Part shown: in pieces, positions 50,873 through 58,899 of the stretch
How positions within the stretch are numbered: the stretch's first letter is position 1
Layout: each line of letters starts with the position of its first letter
From: MD308 sp051888795
GTDB lineage: Bacteria; Bacillota; Clostridia; Lachnospirales; Lachnospiraceae
Reading direction: 5' to 3'
Assembly: GCA_051888795.1 (NCBI GenBank)
Contig: JBJFCD010000142.1
Span: forward strand, 1 to 64,000
DNA length: 64,000 nt
Position numbers and translations under genes: made by a program
The notes under the pieces: generated by a model
Database searches by the model: none
Told to the model about the DNA's origin: nothing
What the model saw: only the letters and a program-made list of their open reading frames with translations

Positions 50873-52294
50873 TTAGAATCTAAAGTCTCTTCTGTTATTC
50901 TCGCGGATGAGTTTTAAGTTTTCAAGTACGACTTTTCGTGCTTTTTCGTTTGGTACGTTTAATACTTCTCTGTCAATTAATTTGTCTCCTAATGCTTTTG
51001 TCTCAGGAGAAGCGTAATCCATCAGGTATTCTTCGAGAGTCATTAAAGCGTTTGGATGGCAGCAGTTTTGAATTTGTCCACTCTTGCAAAGAGACATGAA
51101 ACGGTCGCCGGTTCTTCCTTCGCGGTAGCATGCGGTACAGAAGCTTGGGATATAATCCATTTCCATGAGCCAGTGAACGACTTCGTCCAGAGTACGTCCA
51201 TCGATGACATCAAATTGTTCGGATTTTTCATCTTCCGGTTCTGGTTCACAGTAGCCGCCAACGCTGGTTCTTGAGCCTCCGCTGATCTGGGAGATACCAA
51301 GATGAAGGACGCGTTCACGGGTTTTCTGGCTTTCACGGGTAGAGATGATCATGCCTGTATACGGTACAGCAATTCGGATACAAGCTACAATCTTTGCAAA
51401 TGTATCATCATCAATTCCGTTTGTAAACTTGCTTGCGTCAATGTCGTCGGCGTTACGAAGTCTTGGAACGCTGATGGTATGTGGTCCAACTCCGAAAGCT
51501 GCTTCCAGATGTTCTGCATGCATCAGAAGTCCTGCAAATTCATAACGGTATTTATCAAGACCGAAAAGAACGCCGATACCTACGTCATCAATTCCGCCTT
51601 CCATAGCGCGGTCCATAGCCTCTGTATGATAATCATAATCATGCTTTGGTCCTGTTGGATGAAGTTTAAGATAACTTTCTTTGTGGTAAGTTTCCTGGAA
51701 CAAAATGTAAGTACCGATGCCGGCTTCTTTCAAAAGACGATAATTATCAACTGTTGTAGCTGCGATATTAATGTTTACTCGGCGGATGGCACCATTTTTG
51801 TGCTTGATATCATAAATAGTCTTGATACTTTCCAGATAATAATCCATCGTGTTATGTACCGGGTCTTCACCGGCTTCCAGTGCAAGACGCTTATGTCCCA
51901 TATCCTGAAGAGCAATTACTTCACGGCGAATGTCTTCCTGAGAAAGCTGCTTGCGGGCAATATGTTTGTTTGTCGCATGATACGGACAGTAAGTACATCC
52001 GTTAATACAGTAGTTTGAAAGATACAGCGGTGCAAAAAGCACAATACGATTTCCGTAGAAATCCTTCTTAATCTGTTCTGCCAGACGGAAAATTTTCTCG
52101 TTCATTGCAGCATCATCACAGGCAAGAAGGACAGAAGCTTCCCGGTGTGTAAGGCCTTTGCGGTTTTCTGCTTTTTTGATAATGGATTCAACCAGTTCAA
52201 GGTTATTCTTGTTTTCATCGGCATATGCCAGAGTTTCAAGAATTTCCTCGTGATTGATAAAATCATCTGCGTGTTTCGAAGTTACATCATACAT
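50873..52294 (-). CDS. hydG: [FeFe]-hydrogenase maturation radical SAM tyrosine lyase HydG
   Basis: Cleaves tyrosine to make the CO and CN ligands of the H-cluster. The 473-residue protein has the radical SAM motif CINGCTYCPY (CxxxCxxC, about residues 98-105) and a C-terminal auxiliary cluster region with CTACYREGRTGDRFMSLCKSGQ. It sits between hydE and hydF on the same strand and has AGGAGG-like GGAGGTAA upstream. Length is normal. Confidence 0.95.
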   Translation of the reverse strand: MYDVTSKHADDFINHEEILETLAYADENKNNLELVESIIKKAENRKGLTHREASVLLACDDAAMNEKIFRLAEQIKKDFYGNRIVLFAPLYLSNYCINGCTYCPYHATNKHIARKQLSQEDIRREVIALQDMGHKRLALEAGEDPVHNTMDYYLESIKTIYDIKHKNGAIRRVNINIAATTVDNYRLLKEAGIGTYILFQETYHKESYLKLHPTGPKHDYDYHTEAMDRAMEGGIDDVGIGVLFGLDKYRYEFAGLLMHAEHLEAAFGVGPHTISVPRLRNADDIDASKFTNGIDDDTFAKIVACIRIAVPYTGMIISTRESQKTRERVLHLGISQISGGSRTSVGGYCEPEPEDEKSEQFDVIDGRTLDEVVHWLMEMDYIPSFCTACYREGRTGDRFMSLCKSGQIQNCCHPNALMTLEEYLMDYASPETKALGDKLIDREVLNVPNEKARKVVLENLKLIRENNRRDFRF

Positions 52295-52371
52295 TGTTTA
52301 TTACCTCCATAAAATATATCTGTTTTTCATCACCACAAGCGGTGTTTTGTACCCTATTTAAATGTCTGACA

Positions 52372-53421
52372 TTATATATTCAGTGAGTCGCCTCTTGAAG
52401 TCACTACATGGTATCCGATGGACTCCATACGCTTTTCGAGGCATGTCCTGCATTGAGCGGATTCATCTCCTGTGCAGATTTTGTTGTCATACAAAAGATA
52501 GTCTTTTCGGACATTTGTTGGTGACAGGTTGGGCATAACAACGTTTGCCCCGGCTAAAATACCCAATTCTCTGCCTTTTGGATGGATGGTCCCCAGTGCA
52601 GTTGTAGACGGAAGAAGAACTTTCGGAAGCATCAGTCGGATACAGCCGAGAAGAAAAAGTGTAAGTTCCAGTGTCCCGGATGGCTCGTTTGCAAATGGGG
52701 TGGCATGGTGAGGAATAAATGGCCCGATGCCGACCATGTGAGGATTCAGTTCTTTTAAAAAGAGCATATCCTCAGCAAGAAGCTCCGGTGTCTGACCGGG
52801 CGATCCGACCATAAAACCAGTTCCCACCTGATAGCCGATTTCTTTTAAATTCCAGAGACATTGCTGTCTGTTTCTGGCACTTAAAGATGATGGGTGAAGT
52901 GTGCTGTAATGTTCACTATTGTAGGTCTCGTGACGTAAGAGATAGCGGTCGGCACCGGCATCAAAAAAGGCCTGATAGCTTTCTTTTGACCACTCGCCGA
53001 TGGAAAGCGTAATTGCACAGTCCGGAAAGCTCATACGGATTTTTTGAATCAGTCTGACAAGTCGGTGTTCTGTAAAATATGCATCTTCTCCGCTCTGCAG
53101 CACGAAGGTGCGAAACCCCAAATCATAGCCTTCTCTGCAGCAGTCAAAAATTTCTTCTTCTGTAAGGCGATAACGGTGTGCCGTTTTGTTGCTTCGCCTG
53201 ATTCCACAGTAGTAGCAGTCATTTTTACAGTAGTTGGAAAATTCAATCAGCCCTCTTACATATACTTCTTTTCCATAGTAAGTTTCGCGAAGTACTCTTG
53301 CAATAGAAAACAAATATTCTGAAAGTTCCGTTGTTCGTCCGGCAATAAGTTCTGCCCATTCTTCTTTAGACAGGGTCCGGGTTTCATTTAGCTTGTCAAT
53401 TAATGCAGTAAGATGGTTCAT
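52372..53421 (-). CDS. hydE: [FeFe]-hydrogenase maturation radical SAM protein HydE
   Basis: Radical SAM enzyme that helps build the dithiomethylamine-bridged iron precursor of the H-cluster. The 349 residues contain CKNDCYYCGIRR (CxxxCxxC) and a C-terminal Cys group CTGDESAQCRTC. The ATG at 53421 follows CAGGAG by about 7 nt; the open frame runs on to 53535 through structured leader DNA and is not taken as coding. First gene of the operon. No hydrogenase structural gene is in the window. Confidence 0.94.
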   Translation of the reverse strand: MNHLTALIDKLNETRTLSKEEWAELIAGRTTELSEYLFSIARVLRETYYGKEVYVRGLIEFSNYCKNDCYYCGIRRSNKTAHRYRLTEEEIFDCCREGYDLGFRTFVLQSGEDAYFTEHRLVRLIQKIRMSFPDCAITLSIGEWSKESYQAFFDAGADRYLLRHETYNSEHYSTLHPSSLSARNRQQCLWNLKEIGYQVGTGFMVGSPGQTPELLAEDMLFLKELNPHMVGIGPFIPHHATPFANEPSGTLELTLFLLGCIRLMLPKVLLPSTTALGTIHPKGRELGILAGANVVMPNLSPTNVRKDYLLYDNKICTGDESAQCRTCLEKRMESIGYHVVTSRGDSLNI

Positions 53422-53464
53422 TAGCAACTCCTGAAAATATCGTTCTGAAAAAATATGCCTTATT

Positions 53465-53640
53465 ATATCAGATGGAAGATGACTCCCGCCTCTCCAGGCG
53501 GTGAGCAAGAAATATATATCAGTGGCGGGTGTCAATCTCCCATCTGATATACGCTCCGCGAGGATGCGCAGGGATTCGGATTAGTATTTTGTCTGCTTTG
53601 CAGACCCGAATCCCGCGCCAAGACTCGCGAGCGAGTCTTG
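53465..53640. repeat. Cluster of nested inverted repeats in the hydE leader
   Basis: Three successive dyads fill this stretch. (1) 53465-53490 with 53524-53550, 26/27 bp with two mismatches and one bulge, in which the CCCGCC of one arm can instead pair with GGCGG at 53497-53501. (2) 53566-53579 with 53606-53618, whose loop holds the perfect hairpin GTCTGC-TTT-GCAGAC (53591-53605). (3) 53619-53627 with 53632-53640, CAAGACTCG around CGAG. On the minus strand it lies between the terminator at 53646 and hydE. No gene is seen in 53422-53939. Confidence 0.75.
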
Positions 53641-53645
53641 AAAAC

Positions 53646-53678
53646 AAAAAAATACCTGACGTTTCAGGCGTCAGGTAT
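53646..53678 (-). terminator. Strong intrinsic terminator/attenuator upstream of hydE
   Basis: On the minus strand ATACCTGACG and CGTCAGGTAT pair perfectly (10 bp, 7-nt loop) and run directly into TTTTTTTG. It ends a transcript started at the promoter at 53767-53795 or attenuates read-through to hydEGF. Confidence 0.85.
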
Positions 53679-53760
53679 CAAGCGGGCACAGTATGCCCGT
53701 TAATCATTCTTAATCTGAGCGCCTTTTTGCTCAGGTGTAAACCTTTGCAATCAGTACGTT
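53646..53760 (-). ncRNA. Candidate structured small RNA or attenuator leader, about 115 nt
   Basis: Between a minus-strand promoter and a strong terminator the RNA has three hairpins: AGGT/ACCT with GTAA-type loop overlapping CTGAGC/GCTCAG (53715-53734), CGGGCA/TGCCCG (53683-53699) and the terminator stem. No open reading frame of note is present. It matches none of the riboswitch or housekeeping RNA classes I can recall (FMN, TPP, SAM, cobalamin, c-di-GMP, T-box, SRP, 6S). It may be an sRNA or a control leader of hydEGF. Confidence 0.5.
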
Positions 53761-53766
53761 TGAATC

Positions 53767-53795
53767 ATTATATCATACTGATAAATCACGCACAA
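53767..53795 (-). promoter_or_regulatory. Promoter of the leader RNA/hydEGF
   Basis: On the minus strand TTGTGC (53790-53795), 17-bp spacer, perfect TATAAT (53767-53772) preceded by TGA. Transcription would start near 53760, about 340 nt before the hydE start codon. Confidence 0.7.
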
Positions 53796-53861
53796 TAAAA
53801 GATAATCATTTCACAAAATATGCTGTAAATTCTGAGTCAAATAAAGATATAAGTTATAGCC

Positions 53862-53890
53862 TTGATAGTTGCAGGAAATTTATGTAAAAT
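53862..53890 (+). promoter_or_regulatory. Promoter of the LRR/Fn3 gene at 53940
   Basis: TTGATA (53862-53867), 17-bp spacer, TAAAAT (53885-53890) with an extended TG just before it. Confidence 0.65.
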
Positions 53891-53939
53891 AGAAAAATAT
53901 AAATCGTTTATTTAGCAAAGGCTAATGGAGGTAAAGTGA

Positions 53940-55742
53940 ATGAAAAAGATATTTTGTAATCTGATTAAAAAAGCAGTTATGGTATTTGCAATAACTGCAG
54001 TACTGGTGACTTTTGTGCCCCGACAGGCGAAAGCAGATTATACTGTGGCGCCAGATGAGCAGGTTGAAATTGATGGTATAACCTACGATATACATTATCA
54101 TGACGGCATGGATAATTATGTTGTGGCAAGAAAAATCAGTGAAGAAGCCGGAAAAGATGTTACGATACTGGCAGAGATTGAGCAGGGAAAAGTCACGAAT
54201 GTTGCGGACGGTGCATGCTCAGGAAATTCTGTAATAGAGACACTTACTCTATCAGAAGGAATCATTGTGTCTAATGGATGGATCTGCAAAAATTGTCCAA
54301 ATTTGACAGTCATTAATTTACCCACAACACTTTGTGTGGTGAGAGGCGTACTGAGATGTCCAAAGCTGGAAAAAATTAATGTGGCTGAAGGTTCTTCTGA
54401 TTTAATGAATGACGGGGATGCATTGCTGCAAATTGAAGAATATACCTCAGTTGATGGTAAAGATTATAACTATAGTTTTTTGACATACCCGGCAGCAAGC
54501 AAAAGCAGTACAGTTCATTTTATGAAAGGGACAAACTATCATGTTATGACCGAGGATCGGCTCTCGGGGAATATCTATGTAGAAAGATTTGTGATGGATG
54601 AGGAGGATGATAATTACACTGTAGTGGACGGAGTTTTGTTTAGTAAAGACATGACAACGTTGTATAAATATCCTTCCGGTAAAAAGGATACTTCATATAC
54701 AGTTCCGGATACGGTTACTACCATTGAAAGTTATGCTTTCTACAATGCGATTTATCTGAAAGAGCTTTATTTGCCCGATAATATTACAGAGATGGGAAGC
54801 ACAATTAGCGGGTATATAGGACAGTTGGAAACGGGATATAATCCTGATCTTATGATTTACTGCAATGAAGAAAGCTCTACTTATGAAGCGCTTGAAAGTG
54901 ATTTAGATTATGTGAATGTGAACGGGAAAAGCCATTGGGAACAAAAAGTTACGGTTCCACAGGATAATTATGATAAAGCTGTAGGAGATGCAGATTTTAA
55001 TTTGAATGCTACTACAAATGGTGACGGGAAGCTTTGCTATCGATATGTGCCTTATAACGGAGAAGTGGTTGCCGAGGTTGATGGTCAGGGTAATGTTCAT
55101 CTGACAGGAGAGGAAGGAAAAGGATCATTCGTAATATATGCTGAGGCTTCAGATAAATACAAGCGCAGTAAGGAAGTATCCATAGGAATCAGAGTATCTG
55201 AAAATTCAACAAAGAAGACACCGGTGATAACGGCAAAATCGATTACTAAGACTTATACTACGAAGGCCTTTTCTTTGAACGCATCATCTACTGGAGATGG
55301 AAAACTTACATATAAATCATCAAAGCCTTCTGTTGCAACAGTTAATGCAAAAGGACAAGTAACTTGTAAGGGTTATGGTGTGACTGAGATTACGATAAGC
55401 TCCCCTGCTACATCGAAATGTAAGGCAGCAGTTAAAAAGATTACTGTGACAGTGAAGCCGTCTAAGATGAAAGCAGTGAAACTGACTGCATCAAAAGGTG
55501 CATTAAATGTGAGCTGGACGAAAGATAAAAAAGCAACCGGTTATGAAATTCGTTACTCAAGTAAGAAAAATATGTCGAAAGCGAAAACAATCCGGATAAA
55601 AAAGGTCAGCACGACAAAAAAAGTTATTAAGTCTCTGAAATCAAAAACCACTTATTATGTACAGATTCGGGCTTACAAGAAAGACGGCAGTGTAGAGGTT
55701 GTAGGAAGTTTTAGCAGCAGTAAGGCTAAAAAGACAAAATAA
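53940..55742 (+). CDS. Secreted BspA-type LRR protein with Ig-like and Fn3 domains
   Basis: A 600-residue exported protein: signal peptide cleaved near residue 32 (RQAKADYT), a region of LRR_5-like repeats (about 40-310, with VPDTVTTIESYAFYNAIYLKELYLPDN), two Ig-like/BIG_2 segments (about 335-505) and a fibronectin-III domain (about 515-590) with the same TTYYVQIRAYKK block as the giant protein at 25788. It ends in KAKKTK and has no LPXTG. Likely a smaller adhesin-type relative of that protein. Own promoter at 53862-53890. Confidence 0.82.
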   Translation: MKKIFCNLIKKAVMVFAITAVLVTFVPRQAKADYTVAPDEQVEIDGITYDIHYHDGMDNYVVARKISEEAGKDVTILAEIEQGKVTNVADGACSGNSVIETLTLSEGIIVSNGWICKNCPNLTVINLPTTLCVVRGVLRCPKLEKINVAEGSSDLMNDGDALLQIEEYTSVDGKDYNYSFLTYPAASKSSTVHFMKGTNYHVMTEDRLSGNIYVERFVMDEEDDNYTVVDGVLFSKDMTTLYKYPSGKKDTSYTVPDTVTTIESYAFYNAIYLKELYLPDNITEMGSTISGYIGQLETGYNPDLMIYCNEESSTYEALESDLDYVNVNGKSHWEQKVTVPQDNYDKAVGDADFNLNATTNGDGKLCYRYVPYNGEVVAEVDGQGNVHLTGEEGKGSFVIYAEASDKYKRSKEVSIGIRVSENSTKKTPVITAKSITKTYTTKAFSLNASSTGDGKLTYKSSKPSVATVNAKGQVTCKGYGVTEITISSPATSKCKAAVKKITVTVKPSKMKAVKLTASKGALNVSWTKDKKATGYEIRYSSKKNMSKAKTIRIKKVSTTKKVIKSLKSKTTYYVQIRAYKKDGSVEVVGSFSSSKAKKTK

Positions 55743-55760
55743 TATATAATCAGGAGGAGT

Positions 55761-56186
55761 ATGATTTTTATCACAATCATATTTATGTGTGTTTTGATTA
55801 TGGCTGCGTTGCAGGATATAGTCAGAATGGAGATAAAAGACGGATGCCACATTGCGATTGTGGTTCTTTCGCTAGTGTCAATGTTTGTTGACAATCAACT
55901 GACAGTTTTTGCGCGTCTGATTGGTGCACTGTGTATCAGTGCACCAATGCTTTTCATTACACTTTTGCTGCCAGGTGCCTTTGGCGGAGGAGATATTAAA
56001 TTGATAGCAGCTGGTGGCTTGTTTTTGGGGTGGAGAGTTGTGGTGACATCTGCGGTGATTTCTATATTTCTTGGAGGAGTGTACAGTCTGTATTTATTAA
56101 TCGTGAAACATGCGGACAGAAAAACATGTTTTGCGTTCGGACCGTTTTTATGTGTGGGGATGGCAATAGGAAAAATCTTTTTTTGA
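55761..56186 (+). CDS. Short A24-family prepilin peptidase-like protein
   Basis: A 141-residue membrane aspartyl peptidase core with about four to five membrane segments. The two catalytic aspartates are Asp19 (LQDIVRMEI) and Asp78 in the diagnostic FGGGDIKL. It lacks the N-terminal methyltransferase domain of full PilD/ComC enzymes, like archaeal or TadV/CpaA types. No pilin gene is in the window, so its substrate is elsewhere. It follows the LRR gene by 18 bp with AGGAGGAG. Confidence 0.85.
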   Translation: MIFITIIFMCVLIMAALQDIVRMEIKDGCHIAIVVLSLVSMFVDNQLTVFARLIGALCISAPMLFITLLLPGAFGGGDIKLIAAGGLFLGWRVVVTSAVISIFLGGVYSLYLLIVKHADRKTCFAFGPFLCVGMAIGKIFF

Positions 56187-56204
56187 CAACAGGAGAGATG
56201 GCAT

Positions 56205-57008
56205 ATGACAAGAGAAGAAAGAGTAGGAAGATTAATTGATTATCTGAAAAATGAAAATGAAGGATACGCTTCACTTCAGGAACCGGTAGATTATTATGGA
56301 AAGAGGAGGCTCCTTAGAAGTCTTATGAATGTTCGCTGGCCGGGCGCAATATCAGAAGAATATCTGAGAGGACAAGATGAACTTTTAAAGGAAGAGTTGG
56401 GGGAAAAGGGAATCGTTACATTAAATGACATTCCTTCAGCAGCAGAAGTTTATCCCTGCGCGGCAATAAAAAATGCAGACAGGATGTCTATCTGGAAAGG
56501 AGATATCACGAGGTTATCTGTCGATGCCATTGTAAATGCGGCAAACAGTCAGCTCCTTGGTTGTTTTGTCCCATGTCATGGGTGTATTGACAATGCAATC
56601 CATTCGGCAGCGGGAATCCAGCTTCGCAATGAGTGCGCCGAAATAATGCAAAAGCAGGGACATGAAGAGCCAACCGGGAAGGCAAAGATTACGAGAGGAT
56701 ATAATCTTCCGGCAAAATATGTTCTTCACACAGTGGGACCAATCGTAGGAGGAGAAGTTACAGAAAAACAGAAAGAACAGCTTAAGTCCTGTTATTTGAG
56801 TTGTCTGATCCTTGCTGAGAGGGAAGGTCTTAAATCTGTTGCTTTTTGCTGCATTTCTACAGGAGAATTCCATTTTCCGAATAAGCTTGCTGCAAAAATT
56901 GCGGTAGAGACTGTTGACAGATACTTATCTACTTCAAAGCTTGAACGAGTAATATTTAATGTGTTTAAAGAGGAAGATCTGAATATCTATAAAAAGCTGA
57001 TGGGTTAA
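56205..57008 (+). CDS. Zinc-type macrodomain protein-ADP-ribose hydrolase
   Basis: Removes ADP-ribose from proteins. The 267 residues have an N-terminal helical extension (1-~95) and a macrodomain with DAIVNAANSQLLGCFVPCHGCIDNAIHSAAG. The Cys/His pattern CxPCHGCID marks the zinc-containing bacterial/fungal class. FCCISTGEFHFPNKLAA is the second ADP-ribose loop. In other bacteria this class is coupled to SirTM sirtuins and lipoate/GcvH-like genes; here the partner genes are absent and the only sirtuin is at 48162. Confidence 0.88.
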   Translation: MTREERVGRLIDYLKNENEGYASLQEPVDYYGKRRLLRSLMNVRWPGAISEEYLRGQDELLKEELGEKGIVTLNDIPSAAEVYPCAAIKNADRMSIWKGDITRLSVDAIVNAANSQLLGCFVPCHGCIDNAIHSAAGIQLRNECAEIMQKQGHEEPTGKAKITRGYNLPAKYVLHTVGPIVGGEVTEKQKEQLKSCYLSCLILAEREGLKSVAFCCISTGEFHFPNKLAAKIAVETVDRYLSTSKLERVIFNVFKEEDLNIYKKLMG

Positions 57009-57045
57009 TTAAGAATGAGAAACTGAAAGGAATACATAAAGCTAT

Positions 57046-57990
57046 ATGGAAAATCTAATATTTAGTCTAAATGCAACAGTCCCGGTATTTTTACTTATGA
57101 TACTGGGAGTGATTTTCAGAAAGATCGGATGGATTGATGAAGATTTTGCCTCAAAAATGAATAAATTTGTCTTTATGGTACCGCTGCCGGTGCTGGTGTT
57201 CCGGGATCTGGCAACTGTTGATTTCGAGCAGGTCTGGGATATTAAATATATTTTATTCTGCTTTGCTGCAACGTTTATCAGTATTGTAATTTCAGCGGTC
57301 GTTTCATTGTGCTGGAAAGATATGTCTATCCGAGGTGAGTTTATACAGGCATCTTACCGGAGCAGTGCTGCGATTCTTGGAATTGCGTTGATTCAGAATA
57401 TTTATGGGACATCAGGGATGGCTCCGCTTATGTTTATCGGAAGTGTTCCTTTATATAATATTATGGCCGTGTTAGTGCTGTCTCTGTTTCGACCCGGACA
57501 GAACGGAATTGATGCAAATGTGTTGAAGAAAAGTATAAAAGGAATTGCAACTAATCCGATTATCATTGCAATAGTGATTGGACTTCTCTGGTCAGCGTTT
57601 CGTTTGCCGATTCCGTCGGTCATGGAGAAAACGGTATCAAATATTGCGGGAATGGCAACACCGATGGGACTTATCACCATGGGGGCATCTTTTAATATGA
57701 AGGAAGCATTTGCAAAAGTAAAACCGACAGTTACAGCAGCGTTTCTCAAATTAATAGGATTCTGTGCCATTTTTCTTCCGGCAGCAGTCTGGATGGGATT
57801 TCGAAAAGAGGGACTTGTGGCTATTCTTGTAATGCTTGGATCTGCAACGACAGTCAGCAGTTATGTAATGGCAAAAAATATGGGGCATGAGGGAACTCTT
57901 TCGTCAGGAGTTGTCATGATTACAACATTTTTCAGTGCTTTTACATTGACGGGGTGGCTTTACATTTTAAAAAGTATGGGTTTGATATAG
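57046..57990 (+). CDS. AEC-family transporter (auxin efflux carrier superfamily)
   Basis: A 314-residue membrane protein with about ten segments in two five-helix halves (FSLNATVPVFLLMILGVIFRKIGWIDEDF at the start). Bacterial members export or exchange malate, lactate or other carboxylates. The substrate is unknown. The length is normal. It is followed by a 24-bp perfect hairpin terminator. Confidence 0.85.
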   Translation: MENLIFSLNATVPVFLLMILGVIFRKIGWIDEDFASKMNKFVFMVPLPVLVFRDLATVDFEQVWDIKYILFCFAATFISIVISAVVSLCWKDMSIRGEFIQASYRSSAAILGIALIQNIYGTSGMAPLMFIGSVPLYNIMAVLVLSLFRPGQNGIDANVLKKSIKGIATNPIIIAIVIGLLWSAFRLPIPSVMEKTVSNIAGMATPMGLITMGASFNMKEAFAKVKPTVTAAFLKLIGFCAIFLPAAVWMGFRKEGLVAILVMLGSATTVSSYVMAKNMGHEGTLSSGVVMITTFFSAFTLTGWLYILKSMGLI

Positions 57991-58007
57991 CAAAAAAGGA
58001 CAGGGTA

Positions 58008-58060
58008 AAATATATAAAGCCTACTTATAGAATATATCTATAAGTAGGCTTTATATATTT
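58008..58060. terminator. Long perfect hairpin terminator after the AEC gene
   Basis: Arms 58008-58031 and 58037-58060 (24 nt each) are perfect complements around ATATA. The arms end in AAATATAT/ATATATTT, giving U-rich ends on both strands. Confidence 0.85.
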
Positions 58061-58070
58061 ATAGAAACGA

Positions 58071-58100
58071 TTGGGAATGGAATAATGAAAATGTTATACT
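58071..58100 (+). promoter_or_regulatory. Promoter of the ArsS-type cluster
   Basis: TTGGGA (58071-58076), 18-bp spacer, TATACT (58095-58100) with TGT before it. It lies 94 bp before the first gene and is the only good promoter seen in the cluster. Confidence 0.55.
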
Positions 58101-58149
58101 ATCACTAGTTAACAAAAAGACAATGGGCGTTGTGACTGCAAAGTGCGGC

Positions 58150-58175
58150 AGCGCTTATTTGTATGAATAAGCGCT
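58150..58175 (+). promoter_or_regulatory. Leader hairpin of the ArsS-type cluster
   Basis: AGCGCTTATT (58150-58159) pairs with AATAAGCGCT (58166-58175) around a 6-nt loop, in the 5' untranslated region and 19 nt before the first start codon. It may affect translation or mRNA stability; there is no T tract. Confidence 0.5.
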
Positions 58176-58194
58176 TCAGGCAGAGGATTATGAT

Positions 58195-58899
58195 ATGAAG
58201 AACAAAAAACTGTGGGTATTCGTTGGCATTGTGATAATTGTATTGATTTTGAACCATATATTCGGATGGTCTTCTTATCTTGGAGATTTAGATAATTTGA
58301 AATTCCTTCAGGAAATGCTGGAAGAAAATCTCTTTATGGCAGTTTTGATCTATATGGCAGTAACCATTGTCGGATGTGTTGTTCTTGCACTTCCCGGTGT
58401 GACATTTGCCATAGCGGCAGGACTTCTGTTTGGGCCTGTACTTGGAACGATCAGTTGTTCTCTGGCTACAACAATTGGCGCCATGATTGCGTTTCTTGTG
58501 GGAAGATTCTTTTTGAAAGACAGCATTAAGCCAATGGTAATGAAAAATAAATATATTAAAAAATGGCTGTTTGATGAAACGGGAACAAATGAAATCTTTG
58601 TACTTATGATCACAAGACTTGTACCGGTATTTCCATACAATCTTCAGAATTTTGCATATGGGATAACAGATATCCGTTTTCGGACATATTCCATCTATTC
58701 TTTGGTTTTTATGTTGCCGGGAACTGCTATGTATACAATCGGGACAGCAGGACTTGCGGATAAGGAAAACAGGATCCTGTATATTGGAATAGCGTTAGTT
58801 CTGGCGATTGCAGTGATAGGTGCCGGAATGTTTCTTAAAAAGCGTTATATAAAAGAGGAGAAAACAGAAGAAAATGAAGCAGAATCAAAAAACAATTGA
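58195..58899 (+). CDS. TVP38/TMEM64-family membrane protein (first copy)
   Basis: A 234-residue SNARE-associated/DedA-like membrane protein with about five segments and the family block LPGVTFAIAAGLLFGPVLGTISCSLATTIGAMIAFLVGRFF followed by RLVPVFPYNLQNFAYGITDI. The C-terminal tail is highly charged. DedA relatives flip lipids, including undecaprenyl phosphate, across membranes. It overlaps the Fe-S gene by 26 nt. A second TVP38 protein is encoded later in the cluster. Confidence 0.85.
   Translation: MKNKKLWVFVGIVIIVLILNHIFGWSSYLGDLDNLKFLQEMLEENLFMAVLIYMAVTIVGCVVLALPGVTFAIAAGLLFGPVLGTISCSLATTIGAMIAFLVGRFFLKDSIKPMVMKNKYIKKWLFDETGTNEIFVLMITRLVPVFPYNLQNFAYGITDIRFRTYSIYSLVFMLPGTAMYTIGTAGLADKENRILYIGIALVLAIAVIGAGMFLKKRYIKEEKTEENEAESKNN

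Noticed and set aside
51302..52018. 238-codon open frame on the plus strand inside hydG
   Set aside because: It is a shadow of a well-conserved radical SAM gene; rich in C, F and S, no start signals.
53422..53535. N-terminal extension of HydE to 53535
   Set aside because: The open frame passes through a large inverted repeat, has no ribosome binding site, and the ATG at 53421 has a good CAGGAG and gives the normal family start.
53646..53760. Known riboswitch, T-box, SRP or 6S RNA before hydE
   Set aside because: None of the conserved core sequences I know for those classes could be found; kept only as an unclassified candidate.
53465..53760. CRISPR array
   Set aside because: The repeats are inverted, of different sequence and length and not regularly spaced. 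No cas gene is in the window.
53529..53798. 89-codon plus-strand ORF in the hydE leader
   Set aside because: It lies in hairpin-rich non-coding DNA, has no ribosome binding site and no recognisable protein features.
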